Part shown: positions 44,976 to 54,094 of the stretch, piece by piece | Layout of the letters: the number at the start of each line of letters is the position of its first letter | How positions within the stretch are numbered: the first letter of the stretch is position 1 | Assembly (NCBI GenBank): GCA_029945945.1 | Contig: JAQSDM010000007.1 | Span: 62,001-126,000 of the forward strand | Source: Algoriphagus sp. | GTDB taxonomy: Bacteria; Bacteroidota; Bacteroidia; Cytophagales; Cyclobacteriaceae | DNA length: 64,000 bases | Direction of reading: 5' to 3' | Position numbers and translations under genes: made by a program | The notes under the pieces: model-generated | What the model saw: only the letters and a program-made list of their open reading frames with translations | What the model was told of the DNA's origin: nothing | Database searches by the model: none

Positions 44976-45006
44976 TTGGCGGGCTCAGGGATTTATCGTA
45001 ATCTTA
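44976..45006 (+). promoter_or_regulatory. Bacteroidota-type promoter of the GH95 gene
   Basis: TTGG (44976-44979) and TAATCTTA (44999-45006) are separated by exactly 19 bp and lie 19 bp upstream of the ATG. This is a close match to TTTG-N19-TANNTTTG in spacing and a partial match in bases. Confidence 0.5.
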
Positions 45007-45025
45007 TTTACAGACCCGATAACCT

Positions 45026-47359
45026 ATGAAAAAGTCCCTGCTTCTTGCCCTGGCAGCTTGTGCCCTATTTCATTTTGCGCAAGCTCAGAAGTCCACTCTT
45101 TGGTATCTACAACCTGCAGATATATGGGAAGAAGCACTTCCTATTGGTAATGGCCGTTTAGGCGCGATGGTTTTTGGAATTCCGGGCAAAGAGCGAATTC
45201 AGCTCAACGAGGATTCACTTTGGCCGGGAGGCCCCGACGATTGGGGTTTGGCCGAGGGAAAACGATCCGATTTGGATCAGATCCGAGCCTATCTTTTTGC
45301 CGGAGAAAATGAAAAAGCCGATTCTTTACTCGTTCTGAAATTTTCCCGAAAAGGAGTCACCCGGTCACACCAGACTTTGGGAGATCTTTGGTTGGATTTT
45401 GAGTGGACAGAAGTCAGTGAATACAAAAGAAGCCTTGATTTGGCATCGGCGACTTCCAATACAGAATTCCTCAGCGAAGGGCATTTGGTGACTCAGGAAA
45501 TCCTCTCTTCCGCTCCCGATGACGCGATCCTTATTCGTTTAAAAACAACCCATCCTAAAGGGTTTCGCGGCAAAATCATGCTCAGCAGACCTGAAGACCA
45601 GGGTTTTGCGACAGCAGAAACCAAACCTCTCAATGACAATACGTTGGAAATGAGTGGGATGGTCACCCAGCGAACCGGGCAAATTGATTCGAAACCTTTC
45701 CCGATTCTGCATGGTGTAAAGTTCCGGGTTTTGCTCCTCGCCCAAAATCAAATCGGGTTGATGGAAGCCAAAGAAAATTATTTGGAAGTCACCGGCGCTC
45801 AGGAAATCATTCTGAAACTTGTCGCTGAGACCTCTTACTACCATCCCGAATATTCAAAAGTTGCCGATTCCCAACTCGAAAAAGTAATGTTTAAAAGTTG
45901 GGGGGAATTGATGTCAAGCCACCAGCGAGAATATTCAAGTTGGTTTGACCGAATGAGCCTGAGCTTGGGACCACTCGTGGCGGATGAAATCCCAACGGAT
46001 CAACGCATCCAAAATGTTAAAAACGGGCAAACCGATCTTCATCTCGAGAAACTTTTGTTTGACTTCGGGCGCTATCTACTGATCTCCTCCAGCCGACCCG
46101 GCACCAATCCGGCAAACTTGCAGGGAATCTGGAATCAGCACATCGCTGCTCCCTGGAATGCGGATTATCATTTGAATATCAACCTGCAAATGAACTATTG
46201 GCCGGCGGAGGTGACGAACCTCAGCGAGCTGCACGCCCCACTTTTTGATTTCACGGATGGTTTGGTAGAAACGGGAAAGAAGGCTGCATCCGGGAATTTT
46301 GGAATGCAGGGAACTGCGATTCCGCATACGACTGACCTTTGGAAAATCCCCTTCCTCCAGGCTGCAACAGCCTATTGGGGTGGGTGGATCGGAGCCGGTG
46401 CCTGGATGGGAAGGCATTATTGGGAGCATTATCTATTTACAGGAGATATTGATTTCCTTCGGTTAAGAGCGTTGCCGGCGATTGAACAAATTGCTCTTTT
46501 TTACTCTGATTGGCTAATCGAAGATCCCCGAAACGGAATGTTAATCTCGGCGCCTTCCACTTCTCCCGAGAATCAGTTTATCAATGCAAATGGAAAAAAA
46601 GTGGCCACCACTCTCGGGGCCGCGATGGATCAGCAATTGATTTCCGATATTTTCTCAATCTATCTCCAGATCAATCAGATCCTTGGAACTGAAACAGCTT
46701 TAACTGAAAAGGTGAAAACTCAGTTTTCGAAACTTCGTCCGGGTGTTCTGTTGGGTGCAGACGGAAGGATTCTCGAGTGGGATCAGCCTTACGAAGAACC
46801 CGAAAAAGGTCATCGCCACATGTCGCATTTATATGCATTTCACCCGGGATCTGCCATAACCAAGAGCCAAACACCCGAGTTTTTCGAAGCGGTGAAAAAG
46901 ACACTGAATTATCGATTAGCAAATGGCGGTGCCGGAACAGGCTGGTCAAGAGCTTGGCTGATCAACTTTTCGGCGAGACTGCTGGATGGAGAAATGGCGC
47001 ATGACAACATTCAAAAATTGATTTCACAATCCTTATACTTCAACCTGTTTGACGCGCATCCGCCGTTTCAAATTGACGGAAATTTTGGCTACACTGCCGG
47101 AGTGGCCGAGATGCTGGTGCAGTCGCACGAACCCGGAATTATCCGGATTTTACCGGCTTTGCCTGAAGCCTGGCAGAGCGGTGAAGTGAAAGGAATCAAA
47201 GCAAGAGGCGGTTATACCTTGGATTTCAGATGGGAAAATGGTGAGATCAAAACCGTCAGAGTGCTGTCCAATCTTGGAAAAAAGGTAATTCTTTTCGCAG
47301 ATGGATCTGAAATCGAACTGGAACTGAAAGCCGGAGAAAGTATCGAGATGGAGTTTTAG
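45026..47359 (+). CDS. Glycoside hydrolase family 95 alpha-L-fucosidase
   Basis: The 777-residue enzyme has a signal peptide (1-21, ending AQAQ), then the GH95 N-terminal beta domain with WEEALPIGNGRLGAMVFG and IQLNEDSLWPGGPDDWG. The catalytic (alpha/alpha)6 barrel has NLQGIWNQHIAAPWNADYH, HLNINLQMNYWPAE (Asn pair), LEWDQ (Glu584, probable acid by comparison with the Bifidobacterium enzyme) and HRHMSHLYAFHPG. FQIDGNFG (Asp684, probable base) completes the site. It would release alpha-1,2-linked L-fucose by inversion. Its relatives also include galactosidase-type GH95. No SusCD pair or fucose catabolism gene is adjacent. Confidence 0.95.
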   Translation: MKKSLLLALAACALFHFAQAQKSTLWYLQPADIWEEALPIGNGRLGAMVFGIPGKERIQLNEDSLWPGGPDDWGLAEGKRSDLDQIRAYLFAGENEKADSLLVLKFSRKGVTRSHQTLGDLWLDFEWTEVSEYKRSLDLASATSNTEFLSEGHLVTQEILSSAPDDAILIRLKTTHPKGFRGKIMLSRPEDQGFATAETKPLNDNTLEMSGMVTQRTGQIDSKPFPILHGVKFRVLLLAQNQIGLMEAKENYLEVTGAQEIILKLVAETSYYHPEYSKVADSQLEKVMFKSWGELMSSHQREYSSWFDRMSLSLGPLVADEIPTDQRIQNVKNGQTDLHLEKLLFDFGRYLLISSSRPGTNPANLQGIWNQHIAAPWNADYHLNINLQMNYWPAEVTNLSELHAPLFDFTDGLVETGKKAASGNFGMQGTAIPHTTDLWKIPFLQAATAYWGGWIGAGAWMGRHYWEHYLFTGDIDFLRLRALPAIEQIALFYSDWLIEDPRNGMLISAPSTSPENQFINANGKKVATTLGAAMDQQLISDIFSIYLQINQILGTETALTEKVKTQFSKLRPGVLLGADGRILEWDQPYEEPEKGHRHMSHLYAFHPGSAITKSQTPEFFEAVKKTLNYRLANGGAGTGWSRAWLINFSARLLDGEMAHDNIQKLISQSLYFNLFDAHPPFQIDGNFGYTAGVAEMLVQSHEPGIIRILPALPEAWQSGEVKGIKARGGYTLDFRWENGEIKTVRVLSNLGKKVILFADGSEIELELKAGESIEMEF

Positions 47360-47413
47360 ATTTCCCGATTTCATGCTCTTCTATCCACCCAAAATTTTCC
47401 TTAAATTCCATCT

Positions 47414-48778
47414 ATGATCATCAAATCGCCCCAGGTCCTGATCATCGGAGGAGGGTTTTCCGGAATTGCTGCCGCAAAGAAAGTCTACGAATCAGGGATT
47501 AGTTTTCAGGTTTTAGAAGCACGGGATCGTCTCGGCGGTCGGGTTCACACTCGTCAACTTTCAGAAGACCTCTATGTGGATCTTGGAGGGCAATGGATCG
47601 GTCCGACTCAGGATCGCATGTATGAGCTTTGCAAGGAGTTTGGTCTGGAGCCCTATGAAACCTATGACCAGGGCAAAAACGTACTGGACCTTTGCGGTAA
47701 AATCCGGACTTATACCGGTCTGATTCCAAAGATGGATCCATTTTCCCTGATCAATCTGGATTTGATAATCCGGAAACTGGAAAGATTGGCTTCGAAGATT
47801 AATATCAATTCCCCATGGACTCATCCGAAGGCAGCTATTTTTGATTCGATTTCACTGGATGCTTTCCTGCAGAAAAACAGTAAAACCAAGAGTTGCCTCG
47901 CTGTCATCCGCGTTGGCTGTGAGACGGTTTTCGCTTGCGAACTGAATGAAATATCCCTGCTCCATGCCTTATTTTACATCCGATCCGGCACTTCGCTGGA
48001 TTGCCTGATCAATATCAAAAACGGCGCGCAACAGGATCGAATCAAGGGAGGAATGCAGCCGCTCGTTGAGAAGATGGCCGCCCCCTTTATAGAAAAAATC
48101 TTGTTCAACTCCCCTGCCAGAAAAATTGAAAAGACAGAAAATGGTGTCACCGTTACCGGTGATGGATTCAGCATCTCAGCCGAAAAACTGATTTTTGCTG
48201 TTCCCCCTCCCCTGCTTTCCCAAATCCAATTTTCACCAAGGCTATCTCTCGAAAAACGTCAATTGCTGGATCGGTATGCAATGGGAATCGTGGGGAAGTG
48301 TTTTATGATTTACCAAACACCGTTTTGGAGAGAATCGGGTTACAGCGGACAAGCTGTTGCGGATTCTAATTCCCCTTTTCAGACACTTTTCGATTGCTCA
48401 CCGGCAGACGGGAAATACGGTATCCTGATGGGTTTCACGATTGGGAATCGGGCGAAGGATTATTTTTCCAAAGGAGAGTCCGACCGGAAATCTGAAATGA
48501 CTGCCGTCCTGAAAACATATTTTGGCACATCAGCCGGGCAACCAATCCAATACATTGACTTTACAATGAGTGATGAAGAATGGTCCAGGGGATGCTATGC
48601 CGGACTTATGACAACCGGCGCTTGGACAGGTTTTCGGGATGCCTATCGAAAAACCGAAGATCCCTATTACTTTGCAGGAACCGAAGCCGCAACACGCTGG
48701 CACGGCTATATCGAGGGCGCTGTGCTGGCTGGTGAAAATGCCGCAACACTTGTCTCAAACTCTTTAAAAAACCTATGA
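47414..48778 (+). CDS. Flavin monoamine oxidase family protein
   Basis: The 454-residue protein opens with the dinucleotide-binding sequence VLIIGGGFSGIAAAKKV and the acidic anchor VLEARDRLGGRVHT, the FAD-binding start of amine oxidases. LYVDLGGQWIGPTQDRMYEL and the C-terminal YFAGTEAATRWHGYIEGAV (FAD-contact region) are family marks. It should oxidise primary amines to aldehydes with release of ammonia and hydrogen peroxide. No signal peptide is present. The stop codon overlaps the start of the nitrilase-like gene by 4 bp (ATGA). Confidence 0.93.
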   Translation: MIIKSPQVLIIGGGFSGIAAAKKVYESGISFQVLEARDRLGGRVHTRQLSEDLYVDLGGQWIGPTQDRMYELCKEFGLEPYETYDQGKNVLDLCGKIRTYTGLIPKMDPFSLINLDLIIRKLERLASKININSPWTHPKAAIFDSISLDAFLQKNSKTKSCLAVIRVGCETVFACELNEISLLHALFYIRSGTSLDCLINIKNGAQQDRIKGGMQPLVEKMAAPFIEKILFNSPARKIEKTENGVTVTGDGFSISAEKLIFAVPPPLLSQIQFSPRLSLEKRQLLDRYAMGIVGKCFMIYQTPFWRESGYSGQAVADSNSPFQTLFDCSPADGKYGILMGFTIGNRAKDYFSKGESDRKSEMTAVLKTYFGTSAGQPIQYIDFTMSDEEWSRGCYAGLMTTGAWTGFRDAYRKTEDPYYFAGTEAATRWHGYIEGAVLAGENAATLVSNSLKNL

Positions 48779-49905
48779 GACATCTTATAAGTCTGACTAT
48801 TCTCTTGCTTTTTATTTGGCTGATCTGGTCCTATTCGGGCAGAAATATGCCTTTAACAGAAGCGAAAGGACATATCTCAGTAGTTCAGGAAATCAATCCT
48901 TCCGATAGTCTCAAGCGAAATGTGGTGGGGGTTCAGCCTTACATGGAAGTTGCTGATTATTTCTCTCAGGAGAAGTTTCATGATAAGCTCAGGATTTATA
49001 TGATTGAGGCAGATCAAAATGGGTTTACTACCAAAAATACGATCGTATTATTTCCTGAATACATCGGGACCTGGCTGGTTTTGGAGGGAGAAAAGCACGT
49101 GCTCGCAAAAAAAGAAACCATGGCGGATGCCCTGACGACCATGGTTTTAAGCAATTTATTTGACTTCTCCCTGGCCTATTTAAAAACCAATAAGGAAGAA
49201 GATCGCGCCGCTTCCGCGATTTTTAGAATGAAGGCCAAATCGATGGCCAAGAGTTATTATCTGACCTTCAGCGAACTCGCCAAAGCTTCAAAAATCCACA
49301 TCGCAGCCGGATCCATTATTTTGCCTGATCCAACTGTCGTTGATGGAATAATCCATGTTGATCCGACCGGACCACTTTATAATGCTGCATTTGTTTTCGG
49401 TCCGGATGGAAAAGTGATTGGAGATCCGATCCTGAAAGCCTTTCCGATTGAAAGCGAAATCCCTTTTTTGACGGCCGGAATCCCGGGAGAAATCCCAACG
49501 TTTAACCTTCCATTTGCTAAAACTTCAGTTCTTGTTTGTGCGGACAGTTGGTATCCGGCTGCTTACCAATCCGCTGCCGAAGAAAGTGCTGAACTGATTC
49601 TGGTTCCATCGTTTTGTACCGGAAATGGTGCGATGGATATCCTTTGGAAAGGCTATAGCGGAAATCCCGAACCTGCCGGAACAGATATGAATGATGTCAA
49701 TAAACTGACCGAGGGGGAAGCCTGGGTGAAATATGCGCTCCCCGGACAAATTCAAAAAACCCGAGCTCAGGCTGGTTTGAATGTATTCCTGCGTGGAAAT
49801 CTCTGGGATCTGGGATCAGACGGACAACCTTTGGCAATTTTTCAAAACAAGCTTTTGCAAATTAATCCTGCTGACAGCGCCGGAATCTGGTCACTTAATT
49901 ACTAA
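48775..49905 (+). CDS. Membrane-anchored nitrilase/amidase-family protein
   Basis: The 376-residue protein has an N-terminal TM anchor (about 4-23, LISLTILLLFIWLIWSYSG) ahead of a carbon-nitrogen hydrolase fold. The triad is Glu95 (LFPEYIG), Lys221 (PILKAFPIE) and Cys255 (VLVCADSWYP), each in a recognisable context. Nitrilase-superfamily members cleave nitriles or non-peptide amides. Membrane attachment is unusual for this family outside apolipoprotein N-acyltransferase. It is coupled to the amine oxidase gene (overlap) and followed after 3 bp by a dipeptidase, suggesting joint processing of amines or amides. Confidence 0.88.
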   Translation: MRHLISLTILLLFIWLIWSYSGRNMPLTEAKGHISVVQEINPSDSLKRNVVGVQPYMEVADYFSQEKFHDKLRIYMIEADQNGFTTKNTIVLFPEYIGTWLVLEGEKHVLAKKETMADALTTMVLSNLFDFSLAYLKTNKEEDRAASAIFRMKAKSMAKSYYLTFSELAKASKIHIAAGSIILPDPTVVDGIIHVDPTGPLYNAAFVFGPDGKVIGDPILKAFPIESEIPFLTAGIPGEIPTFNLPFAKTSVLVCADSWYPAAYQSAAEESAELILVPSFCTGNGAMDILWKGYSGNPEPAGTDMNDVNKLTEGEAWVKYALPGQIQKTRAQAGLNVFLRGNLWDLGSDGQPLAIFQNKLLQINPADSAGIWSLNY

Positions 49906-49908
49906 GCT

Positions 49909-51171
49909 ATGTGCGATACCCTGGTAGCTCTACCTGCTTTCACCCGATCCGGAAATTTGATTTTAGGAAAAAATTCTGATCGGGAACCGCAGGAAGCTCA
50001 GGCAATCGCTCATTTCCCCAAAGCATTTCCGAAGGAAAAAGAACTCCAGTGTACTTTTATCAAGGTCTCACAAGTCTCGGAAACGAATGAAGTCATCCTT
50101 TCCAAGCCTTTCCAGATGTGGGGAGCGGAAATGGGCGTCAACGAATATGGTTTGGTGATCGGCAATGAGGCGGTTTTCACCAATGTGAAATTCGACAAAA
50201 AGAAGGTTGGACTGACCGGAATGGATCTCCTGAGACTGGCTTTGGAAAGAAGCAAAAAAGCCATGGAAGCAGTCATTTGCATCACTGACTTGTTGAGTGA
50301 ATTTGGCCAAAATGCATGCGGAGGCTATCAAAACAATGATTTCTATTATCACAATAGCTTCCTGATTGCTGATCATTCAGAAGCCTTTATTCTGGAAACT
50401 GCCGGAAAATCCTGGGCTTACAAACGCGTAACCGGAATCGGAAGTATCTCCAATGCTCTGAGCATAGCGGAGGATTTTGAGGCGATTCATCTGGAAAAGG
50501 AAGCCCGGACGATTCAGCGGATATTTGCTGAAAAAGGAACCAGTTTTCAGGGTAAATTTTCCGATTTGCTTTACAGCAAATTGGGAAGAGCTGTACGAAG
50601 ACAGGCTTGCACCACCGGATTTTTGGAGAAAAGGGAAACCGGAATTGAAGCGGTGACATTCTTCGAAGCGCTCCGACAGCACAATCTTCCGGAGGGAAAA
50701 TTCGCTCCCAAAAAAGCAACCACAGGAAGTATCTGCATGCATGCCACCGGCCTGACTAATCCATCCGATACAACCGGAAGTATGGTTGCGGAAATCAGAA
50801 AAAATCAGGCTCATACCGTTTGGTTAACCGCCACTTCTCATCCCTGTATGAGTTTGTATTTGCCTTTTTATTTCGGAGAAAATGACCATGGTCCCTTGTT
50901 TAATCCAAGTTCAAAACCCGATCAAAGTCTTTGGTGGAAAGCGAAAAAACTTCATAAATGGATCGCAAAGGAGTACCAAAATAGGCAGCCGGAAATACGA
51001 AAAGGGTTGGATGCAATGCAGGATATTTGGCTGGATCAGGAAAAGACACTTCTGCATTATCACCCCTTTAATTCAGATCTTCTCAAGTTTTCTAATAGCT
51101 GTATTTCTGAATACAATTCCTGGCTGGATGATAAATTGAGCGTTGCAGGAGAATCTGCTCGGAAGGGTTAG
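49909..51171 (+). CDS. C69 family dipeptidase (secernin-like)
   Basis: The 420-residue protein begins MCDTLVALPAFTRSGNLILG and continues KNSDREPQEAQ. In the C69/secernin group the Cys that follows the initiator Met (Cys2) becomes the N-terminal nucleophile, and the GKNSDRE block is conserved. VNEYGLVIGNEAVFT is the typical Ntn-hydrolase core strand. The C-terminal half (TTGSICMH, SHPCMSLYLPFYF) also matches. It would split dipeptides in the cytoplasm. It is the last gene of the amine oxidase-nitrilase run and is separated from the nitrilase stop by 3 bp. Confidence 0.92.
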   Translation: MCDTLVALPAFTRSGNLILGKNSDREPQEAQAIAHFPKAFPKEKELQCTFIKVSQVSETNEVILSKPFQMWGAEMGVNEYGLVIGNEAVFTNVKFDKKKVGLTGMDLLRLALERSKKAMEAVICITDLLSEFGQNACGGYQNNDFYYHNSFLIADHSEAFILETAGKSWAYKRVTGIGSISNALSIAEDFEAIHLEKEARTIQRIFAEKGTSFQGKFSDLLYSKLGRAVRRQACTTGFLEKRETGIEAVTFFEALRQHNLPEGKFAPKKATTGSICMHATGLTNPSDTTGSMVAEIRKNQAHTVWLTATSHPCMSLYLPFYFGENDHGPLFNPSSKPDQSLWWKAKKLHKWIAKEYQNRQPEIRKGLDAMQDIWLDQEKTLLHYHPFNSDLLKFSNSCISEYNSWLDDKLSVAGESARKG

Positions 51172-51177
51172 TTTTTT

Positions 51178-51690
51178 GATTTTTACCGCAAGAGAACAAA
51201 GGCTTCGCGATCTGATATTGGTAAGGGACCGCTAAAGAGATCCACTATTGTCTCTAAATACAGATCTGTTCTATTTTTTTTCTTCTTTCTTTTGGCTTGA
51301 ACCAAAAGAAACAAAAGTTCAAGACGCAGCTAAGCTCCCACCGCACAAACCTTCCGCTCGCCTCGCGGCTGCGTCCTCCTCCCCGCCGTTCCAAAAGAAT
51401 AATTCTGCTCATAAGAAGCTTCCCGCCGAGAACCGACACTGTAGCATTTGTCCCAATGAACAAAGTGATTTCAGGAGGGTCATATTATAATAGCCAGGGG
51501 TGCAACCCCATGGTTTAAAGATTAATTAAAATTTAGGTTTTTTGGCCTTCAGCCCGCCAATCACGAAAGAATGTGTCGCCAAAAACAGAAAGCTTGGCTA
51601 AGCAATTAATTCATTTTTAAACCACAAAATTCACAAAAGCTTCGCGATTCGATTCTGCTTCGGACCACTGAAAAGAGCACCAACTTGGTG
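51178..51690 (+). repeat. Composite dispersed repeat, direct copy left of the hydrolase gene
   Basis: Modules in order: AACAAAGGCTTCGCGAT (about 51194), E-module (51262-51435, starting CTATTTTTTTTCTTCTTTC and including GCAGCTAAGCTCCCACCGC and CTCCCCGCCGTTCC), AGGGGTGCAACCCCATGG (51496-51513), TTTTTTGGCCTTCAGCCCG with GTCGCCAAAAACAG, and CACAAAATTCACAAAAGCTTCGCGATTC. The same order is at 53128-53590. Confidence 0.8.
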
Positions 51691-51743
51691 GCATTATTGA
51701 AGCCATTTGCAAAACCTCTGGCAATTTCCCTCCATCGCCTTTC

Positions 51744-53015
51744 TTAATTTTTCAACCATTTGTCAAACCAATCAAATGCTTCTTTTTGCATCGCTAAATC
51801 AAATTTATGTGGTCCCGGATGAAATGAACATCTAAACTTATCGGAAGCATCTGCTTTTGCAAAAACATCCTGAAGGATTTTTTCTGCCTTTTTCATTTCC
51901 GAAAGGGTAAACAAATTGTCTTCGGAATCATTGAGAACCAGCGTAGGCAATGGTGCTCTCAATCCTAAAATCTCCGGGAAATCGAGTTCTTTGGGAAGAA
52001 TCGGGACATAACTCATCCAGGTATGAGTGAAAGATTTATACAATAAAAAATCTGTCCATGTGGTCATAAAACCAACACAGACTGCACAGGAAATTCGGGG
52101 ATCCAATCCTCCAAGCATGTCGGTTCTCAATCCTCCCCCTGAAAGCCCGGCGCATCCCAATCTCTCTGGATCCACATCTTCTCTGGATGCCAGAATACTC
52201 AATGCCATCTGATCCTCAGCTAAGAAAACAGCCGGCCAGGTAGTTCCTGCGGAAAATAGTGACTTCGCCAAAATATGTTCATGATCCGAAGCCCAACTGT
52301 TATAAGTGTTGATTTTCTCTATTGTATCCATACTAAAATCAGTAATTCCGCTCCTTCTTTCTTCCGGCACATCTTCCAGCATCACCCGCCTGCTGCCAAA
52401 TGCAAAAGCATCGTGGACCATCACGACATAACCTCGTTTTGCAACTTCGTTGGCCCAGGCTTTCCCTTCATAATAAGTCGAATGGTGATCGTTGATGTAG
52501 GAAGGAACATCATCTTTATTTTTGGTGATTTTCTCCAAACCCAGAAATTTATTACCTCCATGACAGTGAAGACCAAGTACTGCCGGCAACTTACCGGTGG
52601 CATTTTGAGGCTTTAATATCACTGCTTTGGTAGGATTTCCATAGGGCAATTGATAGGAGATTTCTTCACAAATCAACCCGTCGTAAAGGAGCGTCTGATG
52701 AATCGTCACTTTTGGAACAGCTCCCAAATCCACCACACCCATGCGTTCTTTTACCCTGTCAGTTGCTGTTTTCTTCCAGCTTGGAAGATCTGAAAAACCT
52801 TGATTCCGATAGGAAAGAATTGGCAATTGCTCCAGATTCAGGCTTTTGGCCCAGGGCCCGTATGAACCTATCAGGTTAAGTTCAAGCGCTTTGTTCATAG
52901 GTATTGTTGGGTTGGAAACTGGAGTTTCTGCATGCAGATCGAACAAACTTCCGCTGAATACTCCAAATCCTGCCAGGCTGGATTTTTTGATAAATTCTCT
53001 TCGCTCGTTTTCCAT
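51744..53015 (-). CDS. Tat-signal alpha/beta hydrolase (acetylxylan-esterase-like)
   Basis: The 423-residue protein starts with a twin-arginine-like signal (ENERREFIKKSSLAGFG, Arg5-Arg6). The hydrolase part has LGLHCHGGNKF (oxyanion), VMVHDAFAFGSRR and the nucleophile elbow GLSGGG (Ser), with an Asp in TLVLNDSEDNLF and a C-terminal His in FHPGPHKFD. This is the abhydrolase family related to acetylxylan/cephalosporin esterases. The substrate is unknown. It stands alone and is bracketed by two directly repeated elements of about 0.5 kb that could mediate its loss or amplification. Confidence 0.85.
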   Translation of the reverse strand: MENERREFIKKSSLAGFGVFSGSLFDLHAETPVSNPTIPMNKALELNLIGSYGPWAKSLNLEQLPILSYRNQGFSDLPSWKKTATDRVKERMGVVDLGAVPKVTIHQTLLYDGLICEEISYQLPYGNPTKAVILKPQNATGKLPAVLGLHCHGGNKFLGLEKITKNKDDVPSYINDHHSTYYEGKAWANEVAKRGYVVMVHDAFAFGSRRVMLEDVPEERRSGITDFSMDTIEKINTYNSWASDHEHILAKSLFSAGTTWPAVFLAEDQMALSILASREDVDPERLGCAGLSGGGLRTDMLGGLDPRISCAVCVGFMTTWTDFLLYKSFTHTWMSYVPILPKELDFPEILGLRAPLPTLVLNDSEDNLFTLSEMKKAEKILQDVFAKADASDKFRCSFHPGPHKFDLAMQKEAFDWFDKWLKN

Positions 53016-53119
53016 GGGTTTGTTGGAAGTTATTTCACTTCAACTTAAAAAATCCCTTTAACTATTAAAAGGCAGAAGCTTAGATAAGGGTAAGAGAATC
53101 GCGGCTTTCTTTGCGGTGG

Positions 53120-53590
53120 TGCCTTTTTGAACCACAAAGTTCACAAAGGAAACAAAGGCTTCGCGATTCGATCTTTATCAGGGACCACCAAAAAGAACCT
53201 CAACTTCAACCAAAACAGATCAGTTCTATTTTTTTCTTCTTTCTTTTGGCTTTAACCAAAAGAAACAAAAGTTCAAGACGCAGCTAAGCTCCCACCGCAC
53301 ATGTCTTCCGCTCGCCTCGCGGCTGCGTCCTCCTCCCCGCCGTTCCAAAAGAATAATTCTGCTCATAAGAATCCCGCCAGCCGAAAAGAACCTCAAAAGG
53401 GTAGAATTATTGTAGTCATGGGTAAAACCCATGGATTAATTGAAGTTTATGAGTCTTGGTTTTTTTGGCCGTCAGCCTGTCAATCGCGAAAAAATTTGTC
53501 GCCAAAAACAGGAGGCGTGGCTACGTAATTATTTTTTTCTTATCACAAAGTTCACAAGGGAAACAAAGGCTTCGCGATTCGAACTTGCTC
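53120..53590 (+). repeat. Composite dispersed repeat, direct copy right of the hydrolase gene
   Basis: Modules match 51178-51690 in order and orientation: CACAAAGTTCACAAAGG with GGCTTCGCGATTC (53132-53170), E-module (53216-53375), GGGTAAAACCCATGG, TTTTTTGGCCGTCAGCCTGTC with GTCGCCAAAAACAGG, and a closing CACAAAGTTCACAAGGG with GGCTTCGCGATTC (53544-53580). Open frames through it are repeat-derived. Confidence 0.8.
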
Positions 53591-53909
53591 AGCTCTGTTT
53601 CTGATAATCGGTTTTGAAATTCCCGATGTGAACCCGGCTTTCATCGATCTTTTTATTCTGCCTCAGATAATTGAAAATACCCAAAATAAGGATGCTCGCC
53701 GAGATGAAATAAAACAATACCTGATAGATCAATGCTCCCTCAACTTCCAACAGATTCTTGATACTCAACCCTGCCACCAGAAAATACATCGAGGTGCGGA
53801 GGAAAGAAAGAAATGTAGTTTGATTTGCAAGGATCGTCCGCTGAAGGGCCAGATTTTCCCTCAGGATTAAATCCTTGTTGACTTTACTGGTTGAATCGGT
53901 ATTTTCCAT
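53589..53909 (-). CDS. DUF202 family small membrane protein
   Basis: The 106-residue protein has the DUF202 pattern LILRENLALQRTILANQTTF, LSFLRTSMYFLVAG, then a second TM helix (about 63-88, YQVLFYFISASILILGIF). The TxLSFLRT motif with preceding Arg/Asn residues is characteristic. The family has unknown function; YidH-like members and domains of eukaryotic VTC polyphosphate complexes are related. It is monocistronic, and its stop codon lies at the edge of the composite repeat. Confidence 0.88.
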   Translation of the reverse strand: MENTDSTSKVNKDLILRENLALQRTILANQTTFLSFLRTSMYFLVAGLSIKNLLEVEGALIYQVLFYFISASILILGIFNYLRQNKKIDESRVHIGNFKTDYQKQS

Positions 53910-54094
53910 TTGGGGGATGCTGTGGGGTTCTTTAAACCTGATTTCTCATAAATATATCCAATAATCAGCCAATCAAAGATGGAGTATTCCAGGTACCAAA
54001 TAGAAACCACTGCCTATTTTAATCGGTTACTTCTTCCGGGTAAAAACTGATTTCAACTCTAAGCTTGAAACAAAGTAACTTTCTATTGCCTACT

